NCBI RefSeq assembly: GCF_002104765.1
Contig: NZ_NCXM01000043.1
Span: 1-40,773, forward strand
DNA from: Mycolicibacterium vulneris
GTDB taxonomy: Bacteria; Actinomycetota; Actinomycetes; Mycobacteriales; Mycobacteriaceae
Length of the DNA stretch: 40,773 bases
Direction: 5' to 3'
A program made the translations under genes and the position numbers. The notes under the pieces are model-generated. The model saw only the letters and a program-made list of their open reading frames with translations. It was not told where the DNA came from and searched no databases. How positions within the stretch are numbered: the stretch's first letter is position 1; each line of letters opens with the position of its first letter. Below are positions 1 to 7,330 of the stretch, in pieces.

Positions 1-560
1 GGCGTTGCCGGGGGCGGGGCGTTGAGCGCAGTCCTCTTGGCCGCCAATCGGTTTGCGGCGTCGTCTCGGATGGCGTGCCGCTGTGGATCCGGGTCGGTGT
101 TGCCGGCGAAGCATGCGTGCGGCGCGGCGTCGACGATGGCCAGCGCGCTCGCGTAGCGCTCGTCGGCGCGTGCGCGATCTCCTGCCGCCGCGGCCCGGTC
201 GCCCTGGGTTTCGCGGACGAGTTCGAGGTTGACGCGCACCGGGCACGAGCCCGCCACGTCGGTTCGGGCCAGCGCGTCGGCGAAGTGCGCGTCGGCATCC
301 TCGAGCCGGCCGTCGAGCACGGCGGCTGCGCCCGCGGCGAACGGCGCCCTCGCCGGTTCCACCACGTTGACCAAGCCGAGGATCGCCGCGTCGGCCGCCA
401 TCGCGTCTCCGTCGCGGCTCGCAAAGGCGCCAGCCGCCGAATTGCCGGCCAGCACAACCGACAACAGCTTGACTGCGACCAGCAGCGCGACAGTGACGAC
501 CGGCGCCGAGTAGACGAGGAGCCGCCGTCGCAGCCCCAACCGAGCCGGCCTGCGCGTCAC
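1..560 (-). CDS. Membrane-anchored TPR-like helical protein, last gene of MoxR/VWA operon (3' end outside window)
   Basis: Reading the minus strand from a GTG at 560 gives an open frame of 186 codons that runs off the window edge with no stop. The N-terminus is basic (MTRRPARLGLRRR) and is followed by one hydrophobic segment at about residues 14-36. The rest is alanine-rich and helical, with phrases such as LEDADAHFADALARTD and GDRARADERYASALAIVD that resemble degenerate TPR helices. The GTG overlaps the TGA of the preceding VWA gene (GTGA), so it is very likely translationally coupled. MoxR operons often end with a TPR-bearing membrane protein (BatB/BatC/BatE type), which fits the position. 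The TPR assignment is an inference from helix pattern; the frame, start and overlap are seen directly. Confidence 0.75.
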   Translation of the reverse strand, partial: MTRRPARLGLRRRLLVYSAPVVTVALLVAVKLLSVVLAGNSAAGAFASRDGDAMAADAAILGLVNVVEPARAPFAAGAAAVLDGRLEDADAHFADALARTDVAGSCPVRVNLELVRETQGDRAAAAGDRARADERYASALAIVDAAPHACFAGNTDPDPQRHAIRDDAANRLAAKRTALNAPPPAT

Positions 561-1480
561 GACGCCAGGTCCCGTCGGGCAATGCGGCCGCGCCGGAACT
601 CTCGGACCGACAGGTAGATCTCGGCGAGCAGCAGTCCGGCCGCGAGCAGGGCAGGCAGCCAATACAGCTCGGTCCGGTCGGCGGCATCCCCTTTGCTACC
701 CGGTGTGTCGGGCAGTCCAACCTGGAAGGGCTGACCGAGCTCGCGGTGTACGTACGGGACACCGAGTTGTGCTGCGATTCTGCGTAATTCGGACTCGTCG
801 ATCGCGTCGCCGCTGCCGTAACCCAGCACCGCTCCCCCGGCCACCGAACCTCCCATGAGGTTGAAGTCGCCCTGGGGCGTGCGCGAACCCGGTGCACCGA
901 AGCCGAAGTAGAGCACCACGTTCCGCGAACCCGGGTATTGCTGCGTCGCCTGGATCAGCTGATAGCGGAGCACGTTGTCCGCCGCGCCCGCGTTCACGTC
1001 GGAAGCCGCGTTCTGCGAGCCGAGGGCCGCGATGGTGGGGCGCAGGCTCCAAACATCCTCGGACAGCGGCCAATCCAGGGCGGCTTTCGAGCCGAAGTCG
1101 ATGAGCGCGTATCGTGCCGCCGGGTACTGCTTGATCAACGCCGCGATGTCGTCGCCCATGCCCGAGATCCGCGGTTCGCCGTTGCCGTGGTCCTCGGCAT
1201 TTGCGCCTGCCGAGCGATCGACGACCAGGAACACGTTGAGATTGGCGCCGGCGGCGGCCGTTGCGCCCTGGCCGTTTTCGTTGCCAAGAAGCGCCGGGCG
1301 GGTGGTCGCCGCGATGAGCAGCAGCACCGCCGACGTCACGGCACTCCAGCGCAGTACCGCGCGACCCCGCCGGTGTCCCGCCGAGAGCAACACCTGTCGC
1401 AGCGCCACCACGCGCGCCAGCAACAGCGCGCCGGCCACGACCGCAAGGATCGGCCACGGCAATACGGGTTGAAACGTCAT
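557..1480 (-). CDS. Membrane VWA-domain-like protein, second of two
   Basis: This is a 307-residue protein. Two hydrophobic segments lie at the N-terminus (about residues 8-26 and 43-62), a VWA-like domain occupies about 80-265, and one C-terminal TM (about 274-292) is followed by a basic tail. This resembles the BatA/BatB layout of TM helices around a VWA domain. The MIDAS strand reads NVFLVVDRSAG: the first Asp and Ser of DxSxS are present, but the last Ser is replaced by Gly, so metal binding may be weak or lost. The ATG at 1480 overlaps the TGA of the upstream gene (ATGA). The open frame extends further upstream to about 1897, but that part lies inside the neighbour and does not look like protein. 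Its role is presumably assembly or maturation of membrane or periplasmic complexes with MoxR; the substrate is unknown. Confidence 0.85.
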   Translation of the reverse strand: MTFQPVLPWPILAVVAGALLLARVVALRQVLLSAGHRRGRAVLRWSAVTSAVLLLIAATTRPALLGNENGQGATAAAGANLNVFLVVDRSAGANAEDHGNGEPRISGMGDDIAALIKQYPAARYALIDFGSKAALDWPLSEDVWSLRPTIAALGSQNAASDVNAGAADNVLRYQLIQATQQYPGSRNVVLYFGFGAPGSRTPQGDFNLMGGSVAGGAVLGYGSGDAIDESELRRIAAQLGVPYVHRELGQPFQVGLPDTPGSKGDAADRTELYWLPALLAAGLLLAEIYLSVREFRRGRIARRDLAS

Positions 1481-2454
1481 CGGCGTAACACCAAGAGGGC
1501 CACCGACAGCACGGCCGCCGACAACAAGGCGATGACCAGGGGTACCACCGGCGCGTCGCGGAAGTCCGCGGTCACGACCGTGCCGTCGGCACGGCGCGCC
1601 GGTGGGGCGTGCGCGCGAATCTCGTTGAGCGCCGCGGTCACCGATTTGGCTCCCGGGGCGACGTACCGGCCGCCGGTCTGGTTGGCGAGCGTGACCAGCG
1701 CAGGGCTCGCGGGTGAGACGGCGGTGTCGATCACGTTGACTTGGGCCCCAACCCGCTCGACCAGGGCCCGGAGGCTGCCGTCGGTGAACAGTGCGGGACG
1801 CTGCTCCCCCGCGGCGCGAAGATCCGACGGCCCGAGATAGATGACCGAGCGCCGGTGTGTGGCGCGCTGCTCGGCGGTAGGAAAGCCGGAGAGGCACAGC
1901 GCAAGAACGTCATTCACGCTTGCGGCGTAGTCGGTATACGGCACCGCAGGGGCGAACGACGCCGATGGCGCCTCGTGGGCGCCGGTATAGTCGCCGAACC
2001 GGCCGACGACGTACTGATGGTCGCGCGTCAGCGGCACCAGGCGACGGTTGGCCGACGTCAGGCCGATGCGTTGGGCCGGAGGGGAATTCGTGGTCTGGCG
2101 CGCGAAGTAGTCGAGCAGGTCCGCCGTCGACGCGTCGGCCACCGGCTGCCCGACGCACAACATGATGTCCTCGGGGTGGGCGGTGTCGAAATCGTTGGTC
2201 GTCACGCTCGGACGGGCCGCGGCCCACGTCGCGGCGCCGAACATGACCGTCAGCACCACCAACGTCACAATCGTCGACAGCGACCGCAACCGCGCTACTT
2301 TCGCGTACTCGGGCAACCGGGTCAGTCGTGCGACGTTGGCCAGCGGGCGCAGCTGCCGGCGGGTAGCGGTCATCGACAGTAACGCCGCCAGGGCGACAAC
2401 TGCGACGAAACAGGTCACTCCGATGAGCGCGACCGGCCACCACCTCAGGTCCAT
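1477..2454 (-). CDS. Membrane VWA-like protein, first of two, MIDAS lost
   Basis: This is a 325-residue protein. It has an N-terminal TM (about 7-28), a second TM (about 58-80), a large extracytoplasmic or cytoplasmic domain, and a C-terminal TM (about 303-323) ending in LLVLRR. The fold order, an alternating hydrophobic beta pattern (RRSVIYLGPSDL, AQVNVIDTAVSP, TGGRYV) and the operon position indicate a VWA domain. Where DxSxS should be, the sequence reads IMLCVGQPVADAS, so the metal site has gone. The phrase LANQTGGRYV is typical of the C-terminal part of BatA/BatB VWA domains. The start overlaps the 3' end of the small membrane gene by 10 bp. I infer a structural rather than metal-dependent binding role within the MoxR system. 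Confidence 0.8.
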   Translation of the reverse strand: MDLRWWPVALIGVTCFVAVVALAALLSMTATRRQLRPLANVARLTRLPEYAKVARLRSLSTIVTLVVLTVMFGAATWAAARPSVTTNDFDTAHPEDIMLCVGQPVADASTADLLDYFARQTTNSPPAQRIGLTSANRRLVPLTRDHQYVVGRFGDYTGAHEAPSASFAPAVPYTDYAASVNDVLALCLSGFPTAEQRATHRRSVIYLGPSDLRAAGEQRPALFTDGSLRALVERVGAQVNVIDTAVSPASPALVTLANQTGGRYVAPGAKSVTAALNEIRAHAPPARRADGTVVTADFRDAPVVPLVIALLSAAVLSVALLVLRR

Positions 2455-2918
2455 GCGCGGATCAACTCCTGCGCCCGAGCACTCACGTCATCGACGTCGA
2501 CCTGCGTCTCTGAATTGAACTGCCCGTCATTGAGCCGGGTGAGCAGCGGCGCGGCGGCGGCCAGGTCCCCGTCGGCCACGGCGGCGATCTGCAGATACTG
2601 CGCCCGTGTGCCGGTCGCCTGATGCAGAAAACTGCGCAGCGTCCGGCTGATCGCCGCGCACGCCGCCGGAGCCGACATCCGCCCGGCAATGTGCTCGTCG
2701 GCGATACCCTGCACGTGGCGGGCGAATTGGTTGCGGATCAGCCAGGCATGCACTCGCCGCACAACCGGGATGCGGCGCAACCGGTCCGACGGCAGTGTCC
2801 ACACGAAAACACCCGCATACCAACCGAACACGGCAAGGATCAACAGTACAGCCAGCCAAAGCCACGCCGACGAGTACGGCTGCGGACCGAACACATGGCG
2901 CAGCAGGTCATCCGGCAC
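2445..2918 (-). CDS. Small membrane protein of the MoxR operon (DUF4381/DUF4129-like position)
   Basis: This is a 157-residue protein with one clear TM segment (about residues 17-40, SAWLWLAVLLILAVFGWYAG) followed by a soluble helical domain. The domain contains the phrase ISRTLRSFLHQATG, which resembles the pattern of DUF4381-type proteins usually found between DUF58 and the VWA genes. It starts 11 bp inside the 3' end of the DUF58 gene and ends 10 bp inside the VWA gene, so it is embedded in a translationally coupled operon. No enzymatic motif is visible. The family name is tentative; the gene itself is well supported by the overlaps and the TM. Confidence 0.8.
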   Translation of the reverse strand: MPDDLLRHVFGPQPYSSAWLWLAVLLILAVFGWYAGVFVWTLPSDRLRRIPVVRRVHAWLIRNQFARHVQGIADEHIAGRMSAPAACAAISRTLRSFLHQATGTRAQYLQIAAVADGDLAAAAPLLTRLNDGQFNSETQVDVDDVSARAQELIRAWT

Positions 2919-3774
2919 GGGCCGCCACCTCGGTCAGGCGAACGAGCTCGCGCCGAATGTCCTTGCTGCCGGCGATAGTCGCGTACGGAATGGCGTGGGC
3001 GGTCAGGAACGCATCGAGGCGGTTCCGCCGCCTCTGCTCGGCGCGGCGGTACGCGGTGACCACCCGGGGGCCGAGGTCGGCTCCGTTCAGGACGAAGCGA
3101 CCGGTGGCGACGTCGTAGCCGTCGGTGTTGTCGGGACCCACCGCGGGCATGTCGGACACCATCGCCCACATGATGTCGTGGCGCCCGGTCAGTCGGGTGA
3201 GCACTTCGCTGAGCCGGTCGTCGACCTCCGGTTCGTCGGAAACGACAATGATCAGCATGGCGTGCCGGTAATGCGTTGCGACGTAGTCGAGTTGGGCGGT
3301 AACGTCACTGCGACCGGGGCCGGTCGTGGTGTGTTGGTACCAGCGGTGCAGCAGTCCCTCGATGTGCGACTCGCCGCGCCGCTGCGGGATGTTCACGCTG
3401 CCGCGACGGTCGCCGTAGACCATGCCGATCTGGTCGGACCGCCGCAGGCCGATCAGCCCCACCGCGCCCATGATGTGCGCGGCGATTTCGCGTTTGCATT
3501 CCCCGCTCGGGGCGAGCGCGGACATATTGCGACCGGCGTCGGCGACGAGCAGGATCTTGTGGTGCTTTTCGGACACGAACCGTTTGATGAGCACGCCGCC
3601 CGAGCGTGCGGAAGCCTTCCAGTCGATGTCTCGGACGTCGTCGCCGGGAACGTACGGGCGTAGGTCGTCGAATTCCATGCTGCGCGTGTGCAATAGCGCG
3701 TAGCGGCCGCCTTCGAGCAGGCCGCGGGTGTCGGTGCCGAAGTGCGCCTTCGCCCGGTTGAGGTGCTTACCCAC
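2908..3774 (-). CDS. DUF58 domain protein, MoxR partner
   Basis: This is a 288-residue protein whose N-terminus carries the DUF58 signature: RSMEFDDLRPYVPGDDVRDI followed by DWKASAR at about residues 32-60. The VWA-like core follows, with ILLVADAGRNM at about 80-90, an altered MIDAS-type strand, and the later strand AMLIIVVSDEPE. No TM is predicted, so it is cytoplasmic. DUF58 proteins are nearly always encoded next to a MoxR ATPase and are thought to bind clients or the membrane for it. The chosen start is GTG at 3774, 8 bp after the moxR stop. The open frame continues upstream within moxR, but that part is a shadow. The 3' end overlaps the small membrane gene. Confidence 0.9.
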   Translation of the reverse strand: MGKHLNRAKAHFGTDTRGLLEGGRYALLHTRSMEFDDLRPYVPGDDVRDIDWKASARSGGVLIKRFVSEKHHKILLVADAGRNMSALAPSGECKREIAAHIMGAVGLIGLRRSDQIGMVYGDRRGSVNIPQRRGESHIEGLLHRWYQHTTTGPGRSDVTAQLDYVATHYRHAMLIIVVSDEPEVDDRLSEVLTRLTGRHDIMWAMVSDMPAVGPDNTDGYDVATGRFVLNGADLGPRVVTAYRRAEQRRRNRLDAFLTAHAIPYATIAGSKDIRRELVRLTEVAARAG

Positions 3775-3782
3775 GATTGGCC

Positions 3783-4784
3783 TCAGGGCACACGCACGGC
3801 CCGCAGCGCGGCGTCGACCACGACCTCGGCATTGATGTCGGCGCTGGCCGCTTCGAAGCCGAGGATGAGCCGGTGCCGCAGCACCCGGTGCGCGAGCTTC
3901 GCGATGTCCTCGGGGAGCACGTGCGCGCGCCCGGCCAGCACCGCCTGCGCCCGGGCCGCCTTGCAGAACGCGATGGTGGCGCGTGGGCTGGCACCGTACT
4001 CGACCAGGCGCGCGATCTGCTTGGGCAGCGCCCGCGCGGGGTGGCGGGTCACGTCGACCAGTTGGCTGGCGTAAAGCATCAGCGCACGGTCCATGTGGAC
4101 GTGACGCACCACCTCCTGCAGGCGCAACACGTCGTCGAGGCTGACCACCGGCGCCGTCGGCTGCCCCCTGTCGTAGACGCCGGCGTCGATCCGCGACATG
4201 ACTTCCACCTCCTCCTGCGGGGAGGGGTAGCGCACGATCTCCTTGAGCAGGAAACGGTCGGTCTGCGCCTCGGAGAGCGGATAGGTGCCTTCCTGGTCGA
4301 CGGGGTTCTGGGTGGCGATGACCAGAAACGGGTCTGCAAGGGGGTGGACCTGCCCGGCGATCGTGGTCTGCCGCTCCTCCATCGCCTCGAGCATCGCGCT
4401 CTGTGTCTTGGCACTGGACCGGTTGATCTCGTCGAGCAGCACGATGTTGGCGTGCACCGGTCCCAGTTGGGTGACGAAGGAGTTGGTCGCCGAGTCGTAG
4501 ATCTGGGTGCCGATGATGTCGCTGGGCAGCAGGTCCGGCGTGCACTGAATGCGTTGAAAGCGGCCATGAATCGACTCGGCGAGCACCTTGGCGGCGGTGG
4601 TCTTGGCCAGGCCTGGCACGCTTTCGAGCAGGACATGGCCGCCAGCCAGCAGACCGATGAGCAACGACTCGCGAAGGTCACGCTGCCCGACGATTTTGGC
4701 GGCGAACGCCTGGGAGATGGCATCGACGATCCGTTGGACACCGTCGAGTTCGCGCTGATCCGGTTGTATCCGTGCCGTAGACAT
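3783..4784 (-). CDS. MoxR-family AAA+ ATPase
   Basis: This is a 333-residue AAA_3 (MoxR) ATPase. The Walker A motif lies at about residues 54-63 (ESVPGLAKTT), Walker B at about 114-121 (IVLLDEIN), and sensor 1 ends in ATQN at about 157-160. The C-terminal lid holds LPEDIAKLAHRVLRHRLIL. MoxR ATPases act as cytoplasmic chaperones that help assemble or activate protein complexes together with DUF58 and VWA partners, which are encoded directly downstream here. The ATG at 4784 gives the usual family length and N-terminus. The frame remains open upstream only because the neighbouring gene is alanine-rich. The coiled-coil gene ends 97 bp upstream on the same strand, so a shared transcript is plausible. 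It is probably not the moxR1-3 locus of M. tuberculosis, judging by neighbours. Confidence 0.93.
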   Translation of the reverse strand: MSTARIQPDQRELDGVQRIVDAISQAFAAKIVGQRDLRESLLIGLLAGGHVLLESVPGLAKTTAAKVLAESIHGRFQRIQCTPDLLPSDIIGTQIYDSATNSFVTQLGPVHANIVLLDEINRSSAKTQSAMLEAMEERQTTIAGQVHPLADPFLVIATQNPVDQEGTYPLSEAQTDRFLLKEIVRYPSPQEEVEVMSRIDAGVYDRGQPTAPVVSLDDVLRLQEVVRHVHMDRALMLYASQLVDVTRHPARALPKQIARLVEYGASPRATIAFCKAARAQAVLAGRAHVLPEDIAKLAHRVLRHRLILGFEAASADINAEVVVDAALRAVRVP

Positions 4785-4881
4785 ACGCCCGCTGGGATAC
4801 CCAGGTGCCGATTTTCCACACTTCCGGCCACACGCCGCTACTCGCGTCCGTTCAGCGTGTTCGCGGACGCCGCGCCACCGG

Positions 4882-6261
4882 CTACGGCTGGTCCCCTTGC
4901 GGCGGCCGCCTGTTTTTGGCTTCAGCCTCAAGGCGCAGCCGGATTGCCTTCGCCCGCGCCTCGGCGGCCCGAGCTTGGGCTTCGGCGGCTTCTGCTCCCG
5001 CCCAAACCTCGGCGGCCCGAGCGCGAGTTTCGGCGGCTTCGGCGCGCGCCCGCGACTCGGCGGCGAGGGCCTCGGTTTCGGCGGCTTCCGCACGCGCCCG
5101 CTCCCGCGCCCGCGCCTCGGCTGCCAGGGCCTGGGTTTCGGCGGCTTCGGCGCGCGCCCGCGACTCGGCCGCCAGCGCTTCCGCTTCGGCGGCCTTTGCC
5201 CGCTTGCGAGCTTCGGCCGCGAGGGCCTCGATTTCGGCGGCTTCTGCCCGCTTCCTCGCTGCGGCGGCCAGCGCCTGCGCTTCGGCGGCTTCCGCCTGTT
5301 TCCGCGCCTCGATGGCCAACGCCTCGGCTTCGGCAGCCTTTGCGCGTGCCCGTTCCCGTTCCCGCGCCTCGGCGATCAGGGCTTCAGTTTCGGTGGCCTC
5401 TGCCTGCGCCCGCGCCTCGGCGGCCAAAGCTTCGGGTTCGGCGTCTAGTGCCCGTTTCCGGGCTTCGGCGGCCAGGGCGTGGGCTTCGGCGGCTTTGGCC
5501 TGTTTCCGGGCTTCGGCGGCCAGGGCTTGGGCTTCGGCGGCTTCTGCCCGCTTGTGCGCCTCGGCGGCCAGGGCTTCGGCGGCCGCGGCTTCCGCGTGCG
5601 CCCGCTCTCGCGCCCGCGCCTCCGCGGCCAGCGCTTCCGCCGCGGCGACCTCTGCCTGCGCCTGAGCCTCGGCCGCCACCGCTTCGGGCTCGGCGGCCAG
5701 CGCCTCGGCCGCGGCGGCTTCGTCCTGCGCCCGCGCCTCGGCGGCCAGCGCTTCGGCTTCTGCGGCCAGCGCCTCCGCTTCCGCGGCCAGCGCTTCGGCG
5801 GCGGCCGCGTCTGCCCGCGCCCGCGCTGCGGCGGCCACCGCTTCGGCTTCGGCGGCCAGCGCCTGGGCGGCGGCGGCCTCGGCCTCGGCCCCCGCGTGAG
5901 CTTCGACCTTGGGTCGCGGCGGCTTCTGCTTGGACGGCGGCCTGGGGTGATTAACGAGCGGCTGACGGTTCCGCATCGGGGCGCCGGCCGCGGCCCTGGC
6001 TTTTTGCTCAGCCACTCTGTATGGGCCCGCTAGGAAATCGGCCAACACCAAGGCCACGCCGACCAGCAGTACCAGCGGCAGCGCCAAGGAGGGGCGGGTG
6101 ACCATTCCCCAGATACCGGCGACTGTGAGCGGCGCCGCGAGCAACACTGCGGCCCCTGGATACCGACCGCCTAGGTCGAGGATTGTTGCGGGCACCGCGG
6201 ACGCGCGAGCGGCCAACGGGAGCCGATCCGGCCGACTGACGACGACTCTCTGAGACCGCAC
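4882..6261 (-). CDS. Two-TM membrane protein with long Ala/Glu/Arg coiled-coil repeat
   Basis: This is a 459-residue protein. Residues 1-30 are basic, two TM segments lie at about 35-52 and 57-78, and a proline/lysine-rich linker (about 85-118, with RPPSKQKPPRPKVE) follows. About 330 residues of low-complexity coiled coil come next. The repeat unit is 14 residues (two heptads), of the form ALAAEARKRAEAAE. At least three units are lengthened to 18 residues by an extra RERA-like tetrad, a length that a coiled coil can absorb as a stutter. The start is GTG at 6261, supported by AAGGAG (6269-6274) 7 nt upstream. No family recognised. It lies 97 bp upstream of moxR and probably leads that operon; the coiled coil would project into the cytoplasm if both TMs form a hairpin. 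The same DNA gives long open frames on the other strand, which are an artefact of Ala codons. Confidence 0.85.
   Translation of the reverse strand: MRSQRVVVSRPDRLPLAARASAVPATILDLGGRYPGAAVLLAAPLTVAGIWGMVTRPSLALPLVLLVGVALVLADFLAGPYRVAEQKARAAAGAPMRNRQPLVNHPRPPSKQKPPRPKVEAHAGAEAEAAAAQALAAEAEAVAAAARARADAAAAEALAAEAEALAAEAEALAAEARAQDEAAAAEALAAEPEAVAAEAQAQAEVAAAEALAAEARARERAHAEAAAAEALAAEAHKRAEAAEAQALAAEARKQAKAAEAHALAAEARKRALDAEPEALAAEARAQAEATETEALIAEARERERARAKAAEAEALAIEARKQAEAAEAQALAAAARKRAEAAEIEALAAEARKRAKAAEAEALAAESRARAEAAETQALAAEARARERARAEAAETEALAAESRARAEAAETRARAAEVWAGAEAAEAQARAAEARAKAIRLRLEAEAKNRRPPQGDQP
4920..5910 (-). repeat. Degenerate 42-bp coding repeat array (14-codon unit)
   Basis: The DNA encoding the coiled coil consists of about two dozen imperfect copies of a 42-bp unit. 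Each has a conserved core reading ctcggcggccagcgcttc or close variants on the plus strand. Some copies carry a 12-bp insertion. Copies differ mainly at third positions and in the Lys/Gln/Arg codons, so it is an old, expanded repeat under protein-level selection rather than a recent slippage product. There are no non-repeat spacers of constant length, so it is not CRISPR. Confidence 0.7.
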
Positions 6262-6268
6262 GATCCCG

Positions 6269-6274
6269 CTCCTT
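6269..6274 (-). promoter_or_regulatory. Ribosome binding site fixing the GTG start of the coiled-coil gene
   Basis: On the minus strand AAGGAG sits 7 nt before the GTG at 6261. This makes the GTG the start in preference to internal codons. Confidence 0.7.
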
Positions 6275-6559
6275 TATGGAGATGCTGGCACATAAGAGTA
6301 CTGCGCCACCGGCCGTTCCGGTGACTCAAATTTTCGTGTCGAAGTAGCAATGTCGCCGCAGTACCGTAGCCGGACCGGGCGGCTCGGCAGGTGACGGAAG
6401 TTTCGCGGCGATGGCGCGCGTGAGTGTGACCGTCGGACCCTGGGATCTCGACGATCTACCACCGGTGTCGATCGGATTTCACAATCCATCGTGAATGACG
6501 TGCCAAGCCTCTACGCTGCCGATAATCATGCTGCGTCTTCCGGCGAGGAGGTTGAGCGC

Positions 6560-7312
6560 ATGGAGCCGTCGATGACGTCAGATTATCCGTGTAGCAACGG
6601 ATTCAATTGGGCTCAATTGGTGAAGATGCCGATCGTGAGCGATGAATGGCATCATGGGCATCAAATCCTTAACTTCTACCCGATGGACAAGGACTATCGA
6701 GAATCGCCGACAGCGCGGACGATGGTGACCGAGCACTTCGGCGATGCCCAGGCCCTCGACACCGATGCGGAATTGCTCAAATTCGGCTCTGACCACGTTA
6801 CGTTGCCGGGCGCATTTTTGGAGATGGGCGTATGCACCGGCAGAACCATCAACTTCATTGCCGCGCTCAATCCCCGGCGGCGCATCTGGGGATTCGATTC
6901 CTTCGACGGCCTCCCTGAACGATGGGCTCGCACCGATATCACCGTTCCCCAAGGCACTTTTCGGGCGAACGTCGAGGGGTGGATGCCACCGGTGCTCCAT
7001 AACGTAGCTCTGGTAAAGGGCATGTTCCACGAAACCCTTCCGGAGTTCAAAAGCCGAGTTCTGAAATCCACTCCCATCGCTTTCCTACATGTCGATTGCG
7101 ACATTTACGCGTCGACGAACGATATTTTCAACCAACTGTTCGACAACATCGTGTCAGGTACCGTAATCGTATTCGATGAGTTTTATAACTACCCGGGCGC
7201 CGAGGAACAGGAGTTCAGGGCATTCCAAGAGTTTCTCGACCGGACCGGGAAGAAACCGGTCTACCTTGCCTACAACCAATACTTCGAACAAGCGGTTGTC
7301 CAGATTGCCTGA
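6560..7312 (+). CDS. TylF/MycF-like SAM-dependent O-methyltransferase
   Basis: This is a 250-residue class I methyltransferase. The SAM-binding strand and loop read FLEMGVCTGRTINFI at about residues 83-97, followed by IWGFDSFDGLPE, a phrase typical of the TylF/macrocin O-methyltransferase family. Acidic metal-binding motifs FLHVDCDIYAS and VIVFDEFYNYPG lie further on. Known relatives methylate sugar hydroxyls on macrolides; in mycobacteria related enzymes modify glycolipids or polysaccharides, but the substrate here cannot be told. I chose ATG 6560 because GAGGAGG lies 8 nt upstream and a GATAAT -10-like hexamer is at 6521-6526. A GTG at 6491 would add 23 residues. It stands alone, divergent from the coiled-coil gene and convergent with the uvrA-like gene. 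Confidence 0.88.
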   Translation: MEPSMTSDYPCSNGFNWAQLVKMPIVSDEWHHGHQILNFYPMDKDYRESPTARTMVTEHFGDAQALDTDAELLKFGSDHVTLPGAFLEMGVCTGRTINFIAALNPRRRIWGFDSFDGLPERWARTDITVPQGTFRANVEGWMPPVLHNVALVKGMFHETLPEFKSRVLKSTPIAFLHVDCDIYASTNDIFNQLFDNIVSGTVIVFDEFYNYPGAEEQEFRAFQEFLDRTGKKPVYLAYNQYFEQAVVQIA

Positions 7313-7330
7313 CTCGATTCGCGATGGCGC

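Noticed and set aside
1481..1897. N-terminal extension of the second VWA frame
   Set aside because: Overlaps the first VWA gene in another frame, is Arg/Gly/Pro-rich, and a coupled ATGA start exists at 1480.
4920..5910. Repeat array as a possible CRISPR
   Set aside because: Units are contiguous, in frame and degenerate, with no unique spacers of constant length.
3777..5954. 725-codon open frame on the plus strand
   Set aside because: It runs antisense to moxR and the coiled-coil gene; its Pro/Arg/Leu repeats are the reverse reading of Ala/Glu codons. No ribosome binding site and no family.
4897..6033. Gly/Phe-rich plus-strand frames (GFGGFG repeats)
   Set aside because: Another reverse reading of the 42-bp coding repeat. 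The minus-strand frame has a good ribosome binding site, TM helices and a sensible coiled coil.
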